A stretch of DNA of 64,000 bases from Acridotheres tristis. Taxonomy: Eukaryota > Chordata > Aves > Passeriformes > Sturnidae. The stretch spans positions 24,179,529 to 24,243,528 of the forward strand of contig CM072894.1 of the NCBI GenBank assembly GCA_037013685.1, in the 5' to 3' direction. Shown here in pieces: positions 37,846 through 50,177 of this stretch; the stretch's first letter is position 1; each line of letters opens with the position of its first letter. The position numbers and the translations under genes are program-made. The notes under the pieces are model-generated. The model did not search any database. It had not been told where the DNA came from and saw only the letters and a list, made by a program, of their open reading frames with translations.

Positions 37846-40800
37846 CTCTGCCTAACTTGTTAGACAGAGGAAGACAGTAGTTCTTAGGGATGACAAAGAT
37901 CCCAGCCACTTCTAAATTCATAGCTCAGTTGGAGCAGGAACATGAACCCTCAATCTTTTGCAGATTCTCTCTTACTCCAAATTGCGACTCTCAGTTTCTA
38001 GACTTTCTGTACTTTTGTGAGAAGAAAGATATTTCCTGGTAGGAGCTGAGACCTTAAGCTGTCTTTTAACATTATTTTCAAGGGCCTCTTGAAAATTCCT
38101 ATAAAGCTGCAGGTGCTGGGCATTGTGGAAAGCTGCAGGGCTGTGATGACCTCGGGTCAGTCTGGGATGGGAGGTGGCAGCTCCTCTGAAATCACAGCGT
38201 TTAGCAGGGCTGCAAGTGTCTAATTGCTACCAAGATCAGGCTCCAAACAGTTGGGAGTGGTAGTGAGTGACACTACACACGTGGAACCTGGAGTTCCCTG
38301 TTTGCTCCTGCTGGACTCACTAAACATGTGAGAAAAGAAGGGAAAAACAAGGATGAGTGTAAAAGTGATGGTACTGTGTGCTTGATGTGAGTAGATTTTT
38401 CAGTCTCTAACAAGATAATATCCCCATCCAGGAATACTAATTTCTTCAGTGCATACTTTGCCACTCAGTGCTTTCCTTGGGCTGTTATAACTCATACGGC
38501 TGAAGGACATCATGAGTTTGGTTTTTCTGACTTTTAAAAATAAGCACATGTTAAAAATAATGCCTAAACTACAGAAAATGTCAAATTTTCATGCTTGATA
38601 TAATGACCTTGCATGCAATTTCCATCTTTTTATGCAATCATTATGGACTTGTTGCAAGGAATAAGAACAAATATGTTTATATCTGCCTTAATATATGTAT
38701 ATGATATTCGCACAGTAATGTGTTCAGGAGTTAGAGGCTTGAAAAGTGCCACTATGCTCAGGACTGGTATTAGTGAATTCCTTCCTGTCTGGTGATTCTT
38801 GATGGGTGGAACCTGTGGAATGATTCAGAAATACTTTCGTGAATGAAAGGGATACGTTTACTGTTATAGAGGAGGGTCACATTGTTCATCGGACAATATC
38901 TAGCCAAAAAAGCAATTTTTGGTGAAAATATCTTCACTTGAGAAGATAAGTGCATCAAACAGTTATGCTGAAGTTCTGATATCTGCTAATAATGATTTTT
39001 TAAAAATCTAGTTGTTTTAAATGCATGGATCATCTGCACAAGAACTATCTTAAGCCAACAGTTATGCAGTCTAAATTGTCATACCAGTCTTCATGTGCCA
39101 TTAATGGAGAGAAGGAAACAGACTGAGTCCATCCTAGGAAATGTCTTTGTCATGAATTGGTCTCTAGAGACTCCTCTCTTTTCATTGATTGTGAAGTATT
39201 AAACTGCTACACTTTCTCTGAACAGCTGAACTTAACTGAGACATATCTGCTGGTGATGGAGCTGGAGGACTAACAAGTGGCATTGTTAGGGGTGGGAAAA
39301 ATGAGCATCTCTCTTGATTGTTATTCAAAAGCAAAGTGGGTGGGTTACAAAGAGCCAGTTCCATGAAAACAGTGCATCAGACTAAGGTGGGAAGCACTTT
39401 TGAATGAGTTACTGAACCTAGGATGCCATGTACCCTAAATTCAGTTCATACACAATGTATACCCCCGGCTGTGCCCACTGAGAGCCCTGCAGAGTGATTA
39501 CTGTGTGCATTGTCACTCTGAGTTACTGTCTGGTCATGACTTTTTGCAATAACAGGGAAATGCTGCATGTAGCTTGGAAACAGCATAACCACATTAGCAA
39601 GTGAGCCAGGGAAGTTCTGCAATATAAATATTAATGATTCAGTGTCTCTGCACAGACTGTACTGCAAAGAGCTCTTCTGTCTACACTTTTGGGTGATTTG
39701 GGATGAAGCATATTCTAAATTTTCCTTTCTAATTCAAGTATTACATTAAGGAAAAGAAATAATTTTCTGAAAGAGTTGTTTCAACTGGCTTTCTGTTCCT
39801 CTGGCTTCTTCACAGCAGTGTAGACAAGGCTCCAAGAAGCACATATCCTGCTGCACTTCCTTTCTCCTCAGAGGCAGTAGTGACTTGTGGCAGCTTTAAT
39901 GACACTGAAGGAAAAACTAGGATGCTCAACAAATACAGACATTTGTCCTTGCCATAAAAGTAAAAGACACTTCAGGTAGATATATAAATTACTTTCCCAC
40001 CTGAGGAAGACCACAGGCATATATACAGTGATGGGATGACAGGGACCTGCTTAGTGTGCCACTCAGAATTAACCGGCTCTTTCCCACCTCCTCCACCCTC
40101 CCTAACAAGTACATGAGACTAGAAATATTTCTGGGGATCCTACAGCAAGCTGAATGAAATTTGGATTTGGTTGTTGAGGAGTTCTTTGAGTGCTATTTTT
40201 TTTTGGTGGTGTTTCTTTTTCTTAATTGAGGTGTTTTCTACATAACTTGCTTCCCTTATGATTCAGTCAAGTACCTGTGCAGATTCAACCAACAACCTTG
40301 AGTGAAAAAGAGAACAGAAACCTGAATTTGATGAAGTAGAAAATCTTTCTGTTCCTTAAGATATTTCTTCCTCCCCATCCAGCCAGCTTTACACTTCCCT
40401 AGCCAGTCAGTGTGCAAGCTCCCTAAATTTATGCTAAGCTCCTGCTTGTTACCCATATAAAGCTCAGATACACCAGAGTATCCCTTTGCTTGCCTGTCAT
40501 AAATTAACAGTGGCTTAGCACAGCTCTCATTTTTAAGACTGTTTTGCTATGTGTGTTCTACTTCCCAGAGGGCAGGGTGGGCTTTGAGACTGACTCAGTT
40601 ATATGTGTTGTTTCTGAACCTGAAACAATATGAAAAAACAGCCCTTTGAGGGACCTTATTCCAGGGTGAGGCCTTTCACTTCTTAGCAACACAACTGGAT
40701 TTTTCCACTCATGTGGTCACAGAGCTGAGCAGGACCTCCTTCTGTAACTTTATTAATTTAATGGCAAACACACTTACCAGAAGTCCTGCCCCTTTCTTTC

Positions 40801-41346
40801 ATAATGCACAGCTCTGTAATATTTGCACCAAATGAAATCTCTTTTAGCAGTTACTAGGAATAGATCTCTTTCTTTAAAAGGGGTTACTCTGGTAGGTACA
40901 CTGACTACATCAAAAAAAGCCATCAAAAAAAATGAGAGAGACCCCACTTAACAGGCAAAACCAGGTGTTTAGCTCATCTCAGTATAGGTATTTATCAAGT
41001 GATCTTTTACTACAATGATTTACCATTTCCATACCAGTGCTCTCTGAAATATGATCTAATTGGTAAAAGGTGTTTGAGATTCTATTTTTCTTGAAGTCAG
41101 ATGATTTTTCTACCTGAGAAGCTTTATACTGATGTTTTCTACAAACATAAAATATTTTGAAAACTTTTTTTATTCAAGTGCTTTTTATTTTATTTTACTT
41201 TTTGACTTATTTTAGGAAATGCTTATAGGTAAGATTTTTTTATATGCTCTAGCAAGGCTTGTCATAATTGTTGGTAAGAATATGACATTGCTTATCAGCA
41301 GGCTGAGGAATCTCACTAGCAGAACCTCTAGGAAATAGAGTCTCAA

Positions 41347-41358
41347 ATATATATATAT
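41347..41358. repeat. (AT)6 microsatellite
   Basis: Six AT dinucleotides followed by GTATG. Confidence 0.75.
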
Positions 41359-43537
41359 GTATGTCAGTGTGCACACATCAAAAATTTTTGGCTGGAAACC
41401 TAGAAATTTACAATGTACTGTAGAGAATTAGGTCTGTCTATTTCAAATTTTCTTCCTTGAAAAGATCTGTGAAGATCTTGGAAAACTTTTAGTTTAGAGT
41501 ATCAGGTGAGAGGTAAGAAATCAAGCGTGGTTCCTCTCTTAGTCTGAAAGGCACAAGAAATATTTTTGTTACGTCTGTAGGATAACAATGCTCTGCTTTT
41601 CAATCCTCAATAGTCTCTGGTGCCAATATCAAAAATCAATTTCTTCTGGAGGACCAACTTGAGCAGTCCTGGGAATCAGTTCTTTAAATGGTGTGGGAGG
41701 GAGAGACTTCGTCTATTTGTTTCTCAGCTTTGCATTTTGAACGTCATCTACACTGTTATGCTCCATTCCTAGAAAAGGAAGAATGAGTTTTAAAAGGAGA
41801 GGTGATGCTTTTTATATTAATATAGTAATCTAAAGTTAGAAATTATTTTATTAAGTGTTCAACAATCTCCTGTGGGATTTACATGGCTCCTACTATCAAA
41901 CAAAATGTATTTTGTGGGCAGGGTGGGCACTAAATTCTTATTTATACATGTCTTAGTTTGAAATGCAATCTACAGGTTAAGCCAAATAAAGGCTAACACA
42001 GTGTAGGATGTACTGTATCAGAACTGCTGCTAAAGTTACAGATGAGGCCTTTAGTTTGTATAACACCTCAGTTCCTCTCTTTCTCATAAGAATCAGCTTT
42101 AAACTTGACAATACCATGTTGAGAATCACCAGGTGGAGTTATTGCACGCATTTGAGAGATTATTTTTCTGACTACGTAAGCATTGTTAAAGGCATGGTTA
42201 CATCAGTTTTCATTTTGTGAATTAATTTCTGACTGTGGGGTGCATCACAAATCACAGAGGATGTTATTATCCCTCCTTATGCTCCCTGGTTAGAATCTTT
42301 TCTCTTAGTCCCTGGGAAGTAAACTGCTATATCTGGTCCTACTGTCTTAACTGTCTGCATGTTGTTTAGCTTCTCTGTTTTGGGATTGTGTATACAAGGT
42401 AAGTACACACTTTGCACCATATATAAACCTGAACTGTGCATCAGAAAAGTTTGTAAAGGTGAGGAAATAATGTGAATAAAGGACGAAGTGTGTTACTGTT
42501 GGGTAAGTCTGAGTCATTCCTGCTGAGTGTGGAAAGGGAATCAAAATGAATAAGGATGGGGGAAATTGCTGTTTAGATGCTGCAGGAGAAGAGATGAGCA
42601 GAATCGTGCAGGGATAAAGAAACAGAAAAAAGGCATGATGGTTGTATGTAATGCAGGTGAGAAACACACTGGGGGCCTTGGGCAGACAGGCAGGAACAAA
42701 ACACATTTACAGGGAGAGTTCTGGCCTGGGTAGGGCTCGTTCTGACTGCAGAGGCAGCAGTGCAGGGTGGGTGGGGATGACAGGTGTCTGTCACCATCAG
42801 GCTCCCTGCTGGAGGATGCAGGAGCTGCACTTATCCCAGTCTAATGAAGGCATATTGATTAATTTGGAATCTGTATGCACAGTTATAGCTATTTGGTCTT
42901 AATGTCAGTGAGATGATGTGAATACTTACCTTAAATGTTAAAATATTCTTTAGATTGCAATCATATGTTTCCTTTGCTCTTTGGAGTCAATCCACTGAGA
43001 TCTCTGACTCAGTGATCTTTCAAAGTCAAGTTGGCATTTGAATGACACTTAATATCTGCCCCTAAAAATCTAGACTAAATATCCATTAAATGAAGGCACT
43101 CAGCATTGCACTCTAAACTGGGGTGACAGATACAAATACTTAAGTAATCATTTCAGAATTAGGGAGCAATTAAGAGGAATTAACTGATTGCTTTCCGAGG
43201 TATTGTAGGGTAATTAGAACGTCAGTCCACCTTGCAAATAAGAGCATAACAAATTAATGAAGTCAAATCAAGAAAATCAAAGTATAAGTAACTTTCACTG
43301 AAGAGTTTAGCCCTGAATATGCTACCTCTAAATCTCAGGTGTGCTTTGCCTTACACCAGACAGAATGCCCCCTATCTCACTGAAATAAAATAAGAGATGC
43401 TCATTTTCCCTATATCACATTGAATTAGAGACATCCTGGATTTTGGTGTTGTAGAAACACAAGCTCATTACTGAACCTAGAACTGCAGGACCTGAGAGGG
43501 AATTCCATATGGTATTTACCTTATTGGGCTGACGGAT

Positions 43538-43552
43538 ACACACACACACACA
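43538..43552. repeat. (AC)7 microsatellite
   Basis: Seven AC dinucleotides followed by an A5 run. Confidence 0.85.
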
Positions 43553-44685
43553 AAAAGGAGAAAATGCCCTAAGACACACTTGAGGACATAGTTCCACCCT
43601 GCTTTTTTATCATTCATTCTTTTGCATCTTTCTTCCCTTCTCTTTGTGCTTTTTCTCAGATGATATTTTATTCTTCTTCTGTTATTAAAATGATATCGCA
43701 AGAGATTACCTATTGTGAAGCTGGGTAAAGAAATATTGCCACTGGCTCCTGCCATTTTTCTAGGAGTTAAGATTATTGAAATAAAGATTAAGGGCAGGGG
43801 GAGAAGGTAATGGGATAGAGGAAAAGCTAACTGGAAAAGATGACAGCCCTTTGTCTAGGAAGATTCTCTGAGAATCCAGGGGACATGCTAATCAAACAAG
43901 TTGATTATTGTCCCTTTTGTAACATGAGTGTCTGTACATAATTAGGTGTGCAAACTGGCAAATCTCTTAGAAGAGATGCCGTGGGATCTGAATCATCAGT
44001 GATGATCAGTGAATGAAGGAATGCTAATACCCCGGCCTGCTTACCTCTCAATAGATGTACATTTTCTAGCTGGAACTTGTTGTAGAAATATGTGGAAAGG
44101 AGAAAAAACTTCTGTTAATTCCACTAAAAAATTGACTGATATAATTTCACCAGGAAATCTTTTGATTTCTTGCTCGGATGTAGAAGTGCAATAGAATGCC
44201 TATGGTCTCCCTGAATTTTATTAGATGTTTTTGCTGTAATTATTTTTCACTTCTAAGGGGAAAAAAAGTTTGCACTACAACCCTTTTAGCTAATTTATAT
44301 GCCTATATTCTGCTTTTTTATCTGAAATTCCCTGGGAGTGAGAGATGCTTTGCTAAATAGTGAAGAGGGATGTGATATATGAAGAGTGCTCAAGAAATGC
44401 AAATGTTTGGCACTGTTTTCTACCCGGGACCCAATGGCTTGTTCTAGGGGTTTCTGTATATAAGAAACCAAGCTACACCTTTTGCCACTGAAGTTAAATT
44501 AACAATGTAATAACCTGCACAGAGGCTGTAAATTAAAAAAGGTTGAAAACTACTTAGATCTGCTAAATAACTATTGGTGAATTCCATACCTGGCTTTTGT
44601 GATCACACAGAAACTACTTACAGTTTTCCTGAACAGTTTGAAGAAACTTTCTTTTGTTGTCTTGTTATAATTGTACAGTGAAACA

Positions 44686-44705
44686 ACCTTGAGAAACCTT
44701 GAGAA
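44686..44705. repeat. 10-bp tandem duplication
   Basis: ACCTTGAGAA is present twice head to tail. Confidence 0.8.
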
Positions 44706-46064
44706 GGGGAATATCAAAAGATAATTAAGAGCCTTTACTTCTGTGCTGTACTCTCATATCTTAAAAAAGTAGGCAGTCTCTGCTGAAAGAAAAGAAAGAA
44801 ATATCAGTAGATCATTAAACTCAAGGCCAAAATGAGTAATCAGTGAATTTGGATTGCCATTTCCAAGATGTTAATAGAGAGCAAAGAATGTCAGCTTGAA
44901 ACTTGAATTGTATGGAAGGGAATCTTTCCATTTTTCAGAGGGCTGACAGGATAGTACTAAAAGGCAGTTACAGTGAAAACTCTCTTTTAGGCTTTCCCTC
45001 ATCAGAAGGAAAGTTTTTTTATTCTTCTGAGGAAGAAAGATTGGTACCTTAACTAGATGAGAATGACCACAAATGGCCCTAGTGTTAGAGTAAAAATTGC
45101 ATAAAGAAAGGCAACTGTTTGTGATATCCAGAAGTAGGTACATCAGTGATGTTTAGAGAGTGACAAAACAGTTTTAGGAATCAGAATACAATAAGATGAA
45201 ACAGAATCATTCTGCTTTCTTCTGCTAAGGAAGAAAATTATTCATCTGGTCACTCAAATATGAAGAAAGGTTGGCATTCCCTATCTACAGTGGGGTGGGA
45301 AGCAGAGCAGCTATAGAGAGTACTCCATAGAGTGTAGAACTTATTTACAACCCTTTCTATAATCTGTGTCTTCTCCACTTAAAAGTTCTTCTTCTTCTGT
45401 ATAAGTTCAGTTGTCCTGTAAAAGCCTTCTTTTACAATGCAAGCTGAATCATCTTGAATCAGACAATGGAAACCAAAAATGCCCAGTCTGAAGAGGGACT
45501 GCAGCTCATGACAGTAATCTCTGCCCTCATCCTGGCAGGAATGTGCTAACCAGAATGACCATGACACTCAGTCTGTGCTGTTGATGAGGCACTTGTCAAT
45601 ACAAACAGTGCAGAATTTATTCTGAGATACCTGTGACTGATGCCATGCAAACAATTATGGGGGTTTATATCCTTGAATGGTCCATTAGTTCAATGAATTC
45701 TCTGTTTACTTAAGAATCTGCAGAGTCTAGTCTATGAACAGTGAATTCTGATTTAGGATATCCTGGGCATCACCTTACACAACTTGACAGACTCCAGACA
45801 CATGGTGAGATAGTGTCCCTCTGGACAGGGGAAATGATAGACCATTCACTTGAGCCCCATTCTTATAACATGGATGTATCTGATGTGGGTCCCTTGGCTC
45901 CATAAACTCAGTCCTGAATGACTGAAATTGGTCATAGTGGAGGGGAAATACACTAGCTGGAACTATAATTGCAGTGAAAGTATGCTCAAGAGAAACCTTA
46001 AATGTCTGTCTTCTAAATCAATGCTTTGTCACTAAATAACAAATACCAAACCAGCTGGACCCAT

Positions 46065-46342
46065 TTAACAACACCCCTTCCCAGCTAGGATCAGTAAAGG
46101 CATATGGTTGACAGACAGCCAAGCTAATTGTCTCTGGTTCTGTTCATATTCATTTTCTGGCATGTTGTGTTCATGTAGTGTTTGCCTCAAGCTATTTATC
46201 CCTGGGCCAAATCGCCCTAGATCCATCTGATCAACCTGCTGATTGAGCTGGACCTTGTAGTGGACTCGAGGTTGATGGGGTTGGAGATGTGTGACACACC
46301 ATTGCATGATGTAGATGGCTATCTGCACTGTGGTCCAGCACT
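46065..46342 (-). other. Unrecognised protein-like open frame
   Basis: On the minus strand a frame of about 92 codons runs from an upstream stop to the stop at 46065. There is no ATG near its start; the first usable start is a GTG at 46328. The residues are Gln/Asn/His-rich and balanced (LNQQVDQMDLGRFGPG, HNMPENEYEQNQRQ), which differs from most AT-driven frames here. It might be a decayed piece of a transposon or retroelement frame, but I recognise no motif (no zinc knuckle, no catalytic signature). Chance is the simplest explanation. Confidence 0.15.
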
Positions 46343-46939
46343 TTTACCCTCTGTTATCCAGTTCCTGTCTTGAGCAGCCCTGTTGGTGGGGCTGGGGCTC
46401 TGGGGACAGCTGTTCATGGATGCAGTGGCAGTGGCCTCAGAGTGCAAGCTGCATTGCAAAGACATTAGAAATTATGTGGCCTCCAAAAGCCATTGTCCAA
46501 AATGCTGATGGGGAGTGAGTAAATGCTCCCTGCAGATTTATTCCTTTAGTTACTAGGTGAAGACAAAGTTGTCAACAATGATATCTCCTTCCCAATTAAG
46601 CTCACTATTACAGTTCATAAATCACAGTATGCCTTCCCTGTGGGGAAAGAAAACTTGCAGTTTCTGAAAATGCTCATAAACACAGTGAGTAGGAAATAGT
46701 TATGTTTGGGTTTTTTTTTAACCAAGCACATTCCATCATATTGCCTTAATATTGAATCATGACCAAGGCTATTAAAGAGACCAGGCACTTGTGTTACACT
46801 TTAATGCCAGGTGAAGGTCTGCTAAAATGTTTTTCTCTCACAGAAGACTGCTGATCATTTTTATTAGTATTGTCTTCTAGTCCTTTCCCACCAAATCACA
46901 GAGAACAGGACTACAGGGACATGTATTCTCTTGTTTCAG

Positions 46940-47120
46940 TGCAGAACCAACTTCACTTGTGCCTGTTGTCTTCATAAAGGCATCCAGTGACAGGGCTCCC
47001 TACACCGTTCCCTGGGAATTGATTCCAGTGCTTTATTACTATAATTCAGGAAGTTTATATTTTTTACTATGTTGATTCCTCCACGGTACAGTATGACCTT
47101 ACTGTTTCTTATTTTAGACT
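46940..47120 (-). mobile_element. Diverged CR1 LINE 3' fragment, sense on minus strand
   Basis: Read on the plus strand, the order is GGCATCCAGTGACAGGGCTC (46979-46998), then CCCTGGGAATTGATTCCAG (47010-47028) and GCTTTATTACTATAATTCAGG (first 20 bases from 47030), then a segment at 47071-47116 equivalent to the 'cctcc..gcag..aagcccatt..cttcttgtcct' part of antisense CR1/L3-type sequence. The order and spacing agree with that family as remembered. The copy is short, old and without a clear end. An alignment to a repeat library is needed for subfamily and borders. Confidence 0.6.
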
Positions 47121-50095
47121 CTCAGTTAGACTCGGAATTCATCATAGAAGACTGGGATTTTTCAGTGTTGTTTGCTTGATTTTTTTTTTTCTTTGTTTTT
47201 CTTGTAAGAAAATGACTTGAGAATTGTGGGCCTGCTAGTCCTTTATATGTGCCTTTACTGGCACACGACAGTTTTAAGGTGAGAGGAAGCACCCCTGGAC
47301 TGGATGTAGGATGGATGGAATCCAGATTTGCTTTGCTGTGTCCCTGAAAAGGGAAGAGGACTCCCATGGTAATTAACAGCTTCCGAGACATCCAGGATTA
47401 GAAAACAAGCAGCATTTTCGTCTGTAGGAGTGGTCTTATGAGGTCTGCTTCCCTGTCAAGCTGTTTAAGCACAAATGAGAGAGTAGGATCTGTAGTGAGC
47501 ACTAGAAATCCTATGTAGGCACCAGAAGAGTGTATAGAGCACGTTGGCATTGCTGACAGGGACTTGATATATTAACTGAGTCAAAGATGAATAAAGATAT
47601 TCTTATGTGAAACACAAATCTGTCTATAAATGACTCCTCAATACTCTTTAAAAGAAAGAATCCTTTATGAAACAATCATTATTTAGGGAACAAATGCTCA
47701 AAGATCAGAGCTGTCAACCTCTAGAAACGCCTTCCACAGGATTAAATTGGAGACTGTAAGGGTAGGATTTTATCTTCTGATCTATGTGTGTGGTAAATTG
47801 TTTTGCTTAGGTACCTAAGCTTTAAAAATCTAATTAAATGCTACAGTCATCAAAGACTTAGGACAGGGATAGATGTTGACCCTTCTTTAAAAGACGTGTT
47901 AAGACAGGGATTGTTTACTACTGAGGAGTTTCAAAGACAATAAATGAACATCTTTGTATTAACCTCCCAGTCTGGAATTTTCATGGAAGCAAGTCTGAAA
48001 TTTGATGTAAGAGCTGAAGTTGCTTTTCAGAAAGTTTTTTACCTTTTGTGTATAAGTACTGGTTTTCTGACATATTCTATTGTTCTTTAGTTTTAAAATA
48101 TTTTGGTCTTTTGCAAATTAATTTTGAGCTCCAGCTATGTAAATAGCCTGACACATTTGAGAGGGCTGTGAGGAGCAAGCAAATCTGGTTGCAGGCAGGA
48201 ATGATAAGCTAAATCTGTTGCAATGAAGAATTATGAAGCTCTGATTAGTGAATGTGAATCTATTCAGGACATGTTTTGGGAATCATCAATATTTAAGTTT
48301 GAATGTATTCAACCAGTGCGATCACATTTGAGGTGGACCTGTATTAGAGAGATATTGCTTGTTTTGGTCACATTTCCCTTCTCTTCTTACTGTTCTTCCT
48401 TTCACTGATAGATAGGCTTGGGTACTTTTTGTTTGCTAGCTCCAAACCACGCTGTTTGTAGTGTGACTCCCTCCTTTCCTATATGTTTTCCAGCAGGAAC
48501 TCCAGGATTTTCTCTTCACTGTTTTCTGTTTCTTCTCTTCAAGTACTGTGGCAGTATTTGCATATCCCAGGCTGTCGGGACCTTACTGTGCTGGGCACTA
48601 TTGCAGGCAGAGCAGGGAGGAGAGGAATCCTGCCTTGGGCAGCTCAAATGAAATACTGAAGGAAAGCCTGGCAAAGAACGTAATGGCATAAATTTCCAGA
48701 AATTGTACTCAGTACAACATTGTGACATATAGTAGTGATAGTTACTGAGAGTGTCAATAGATTGGGAGCTGTCCTGACTGATCATGATTATGTTCTGATT
48801 TCTTCATAAAGTTGGTGTAGTTCCATGTCTCACTGCCTGTTTTCCAGCAGCCCTAATCCAGTTCTGCATCAATCCCAGTCACCTCATGGGTAGCTGATAG
48901 CTCCTAATTGCTACAGTTTGGATTATCTGAGGATCTTAAAGGAGTTGTGTGCTCCTAGAGATGATTTAAACTCAACAAAGTAAAACGTTACCCAAATTGA
49001 ATTCAACAAAGATAAAAACAGTAACGGAGAGAGAGGCTGCTCAGTAGGGCATCTTGATTTGTATGTGTGTTATTAGTATGTGCCTAATTACTTATGCCCT
49101 TAACTTTGTCCTTTAAAAAATTACACTTTGCTATTAGAAGATTGCTAGCAACAAAAAAGTTCACATTTCAGCCTTAGTTGCTGCAAAATATTGCTTTTGA
49201 AAGGAGAGTGAAAAGAAAAATACCCCAACATATTTTAGGTAAAAAGGGTGAGAACAGTCTTTCTCCAGCTGTAAAATTGTGTGTATATATACATAGCTAT
49301 AATTTGCAGCTCTTAAATATTAGCAGAATGCTAGGCACTCTGCTATGCTTTATACAGCAAATCCCTGGCTGATGCTGCACTAAGGATACTGACACACATT
49401 TGCATGTGTGAAAGTTTATTTTTTAAAGTGATGTGCATAGCTGATTGCTTTTGAAGATAAAAGTAACTTTTGGGGGACAAAGTATAGGGGAGAGGATGGA
49501 GCATAAGACAGGGAATTTAGCCATCTCAGTGGAGGATTATTTAACCACTTGGCTTTACTCTCAGCGGTCAAAAGATCATCCCTTTTCAAATTTTAATGAA
49601 AGAAGTATAGTTTGATGTTTTCCTCATTCTGAGACTGCAAATGAATGTGACTGCTGCTATTGAAAATACCTTGAGGTGGTGAAATGTGTTCTATCAAGTG
49701 TTGCTTTACGTCTAGTAATACTTACCAGAAGAGGATCTGAATTTCAATGCATTTTTAGAGGACTTGATCAATTTGCTTTAACACTGCCTCCAGAATTTGA
49801 TGATAGATACAAATATGGGCTGGAGGATGCTATGGCAGATGCAAGTGGAGAAAATTAGATTTGTAATTTTGTATATGGTCTTTAGTAGCATTCATAAGCA
49901 AGGACCCAAGCTTCTGAAAAGCTATTTTAGGTAATATTAAGAAGATTTTCTTCTGTGGCCATAAGAAAATTATTGAGGAGGGAGAAAATCTGACATCTTT
50001 ATTATTGAGTGAAATCTAAACTGAATAAATTTAATATGGGCCTTGAGGAATAAAGCTTCTTTTTGTGTTTTGAAAGATGGAAAGAGTTGGTTGCT

Positions 50096-50177
50096 TTTCT
50101 GTTTTTTTTTCTCCTGTTTTTCTTTGGTTTTGTCTTGTTTTGCTTTGTGGTTTTATTTTTTTTTATTTTTTTTTTTT
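50096..50177. repeat. T-rich low-complexity tract
   Basis: About 80 bp of T runs interrupted by G and C (TTTTG, TTTC and TTTTA words). On the minus strand it is A-rich and could be an old tail, but no AATAAA signal or recognisable body precedes it. Confidence 0.7.

Larger units (their letters stand above)
37846..46935. other. Unique AT-rich non-coding stretch
   Basis: No gene is supported. Frames reach at most 119 codons (42347-42706, minus), in a slightly GC-richer part, and are not recognised. Small dinucleotide repeats lie at 41347-41358 and 43538-43552, and a 10-bp tandem duplication at 44686-44705. A minus-strand frame at 46065-46328 is listed separately because its composition is protein-like. 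Confidence 0.6.

Noticed and set aside
37921..37932. TAGCTCAGTTGG, a perfect tRNA/SINE A-box match
   Set aside because: No B-box (GGTTCRANTCC type) follows at the usual distance and no cloverleaf can be drawn. A 12-base match alone is not evidence of a tRNA or tRNA-derived SINE.
41949..41964. TGTCTTAGTTTGAAAT, resembling the 5' end of a passerine endogenous retrovirus LTR as remembered
   Set aside because: The similarity stops after about 15 bases, and no matching 3' end or target duplication was found.
49676..49858. 60-codon plus-strand frame ending in an acidic, globular-looking peptide
   Set aside because: Short, without splice-site framing or a recognised family. Kept out as a chance frame.
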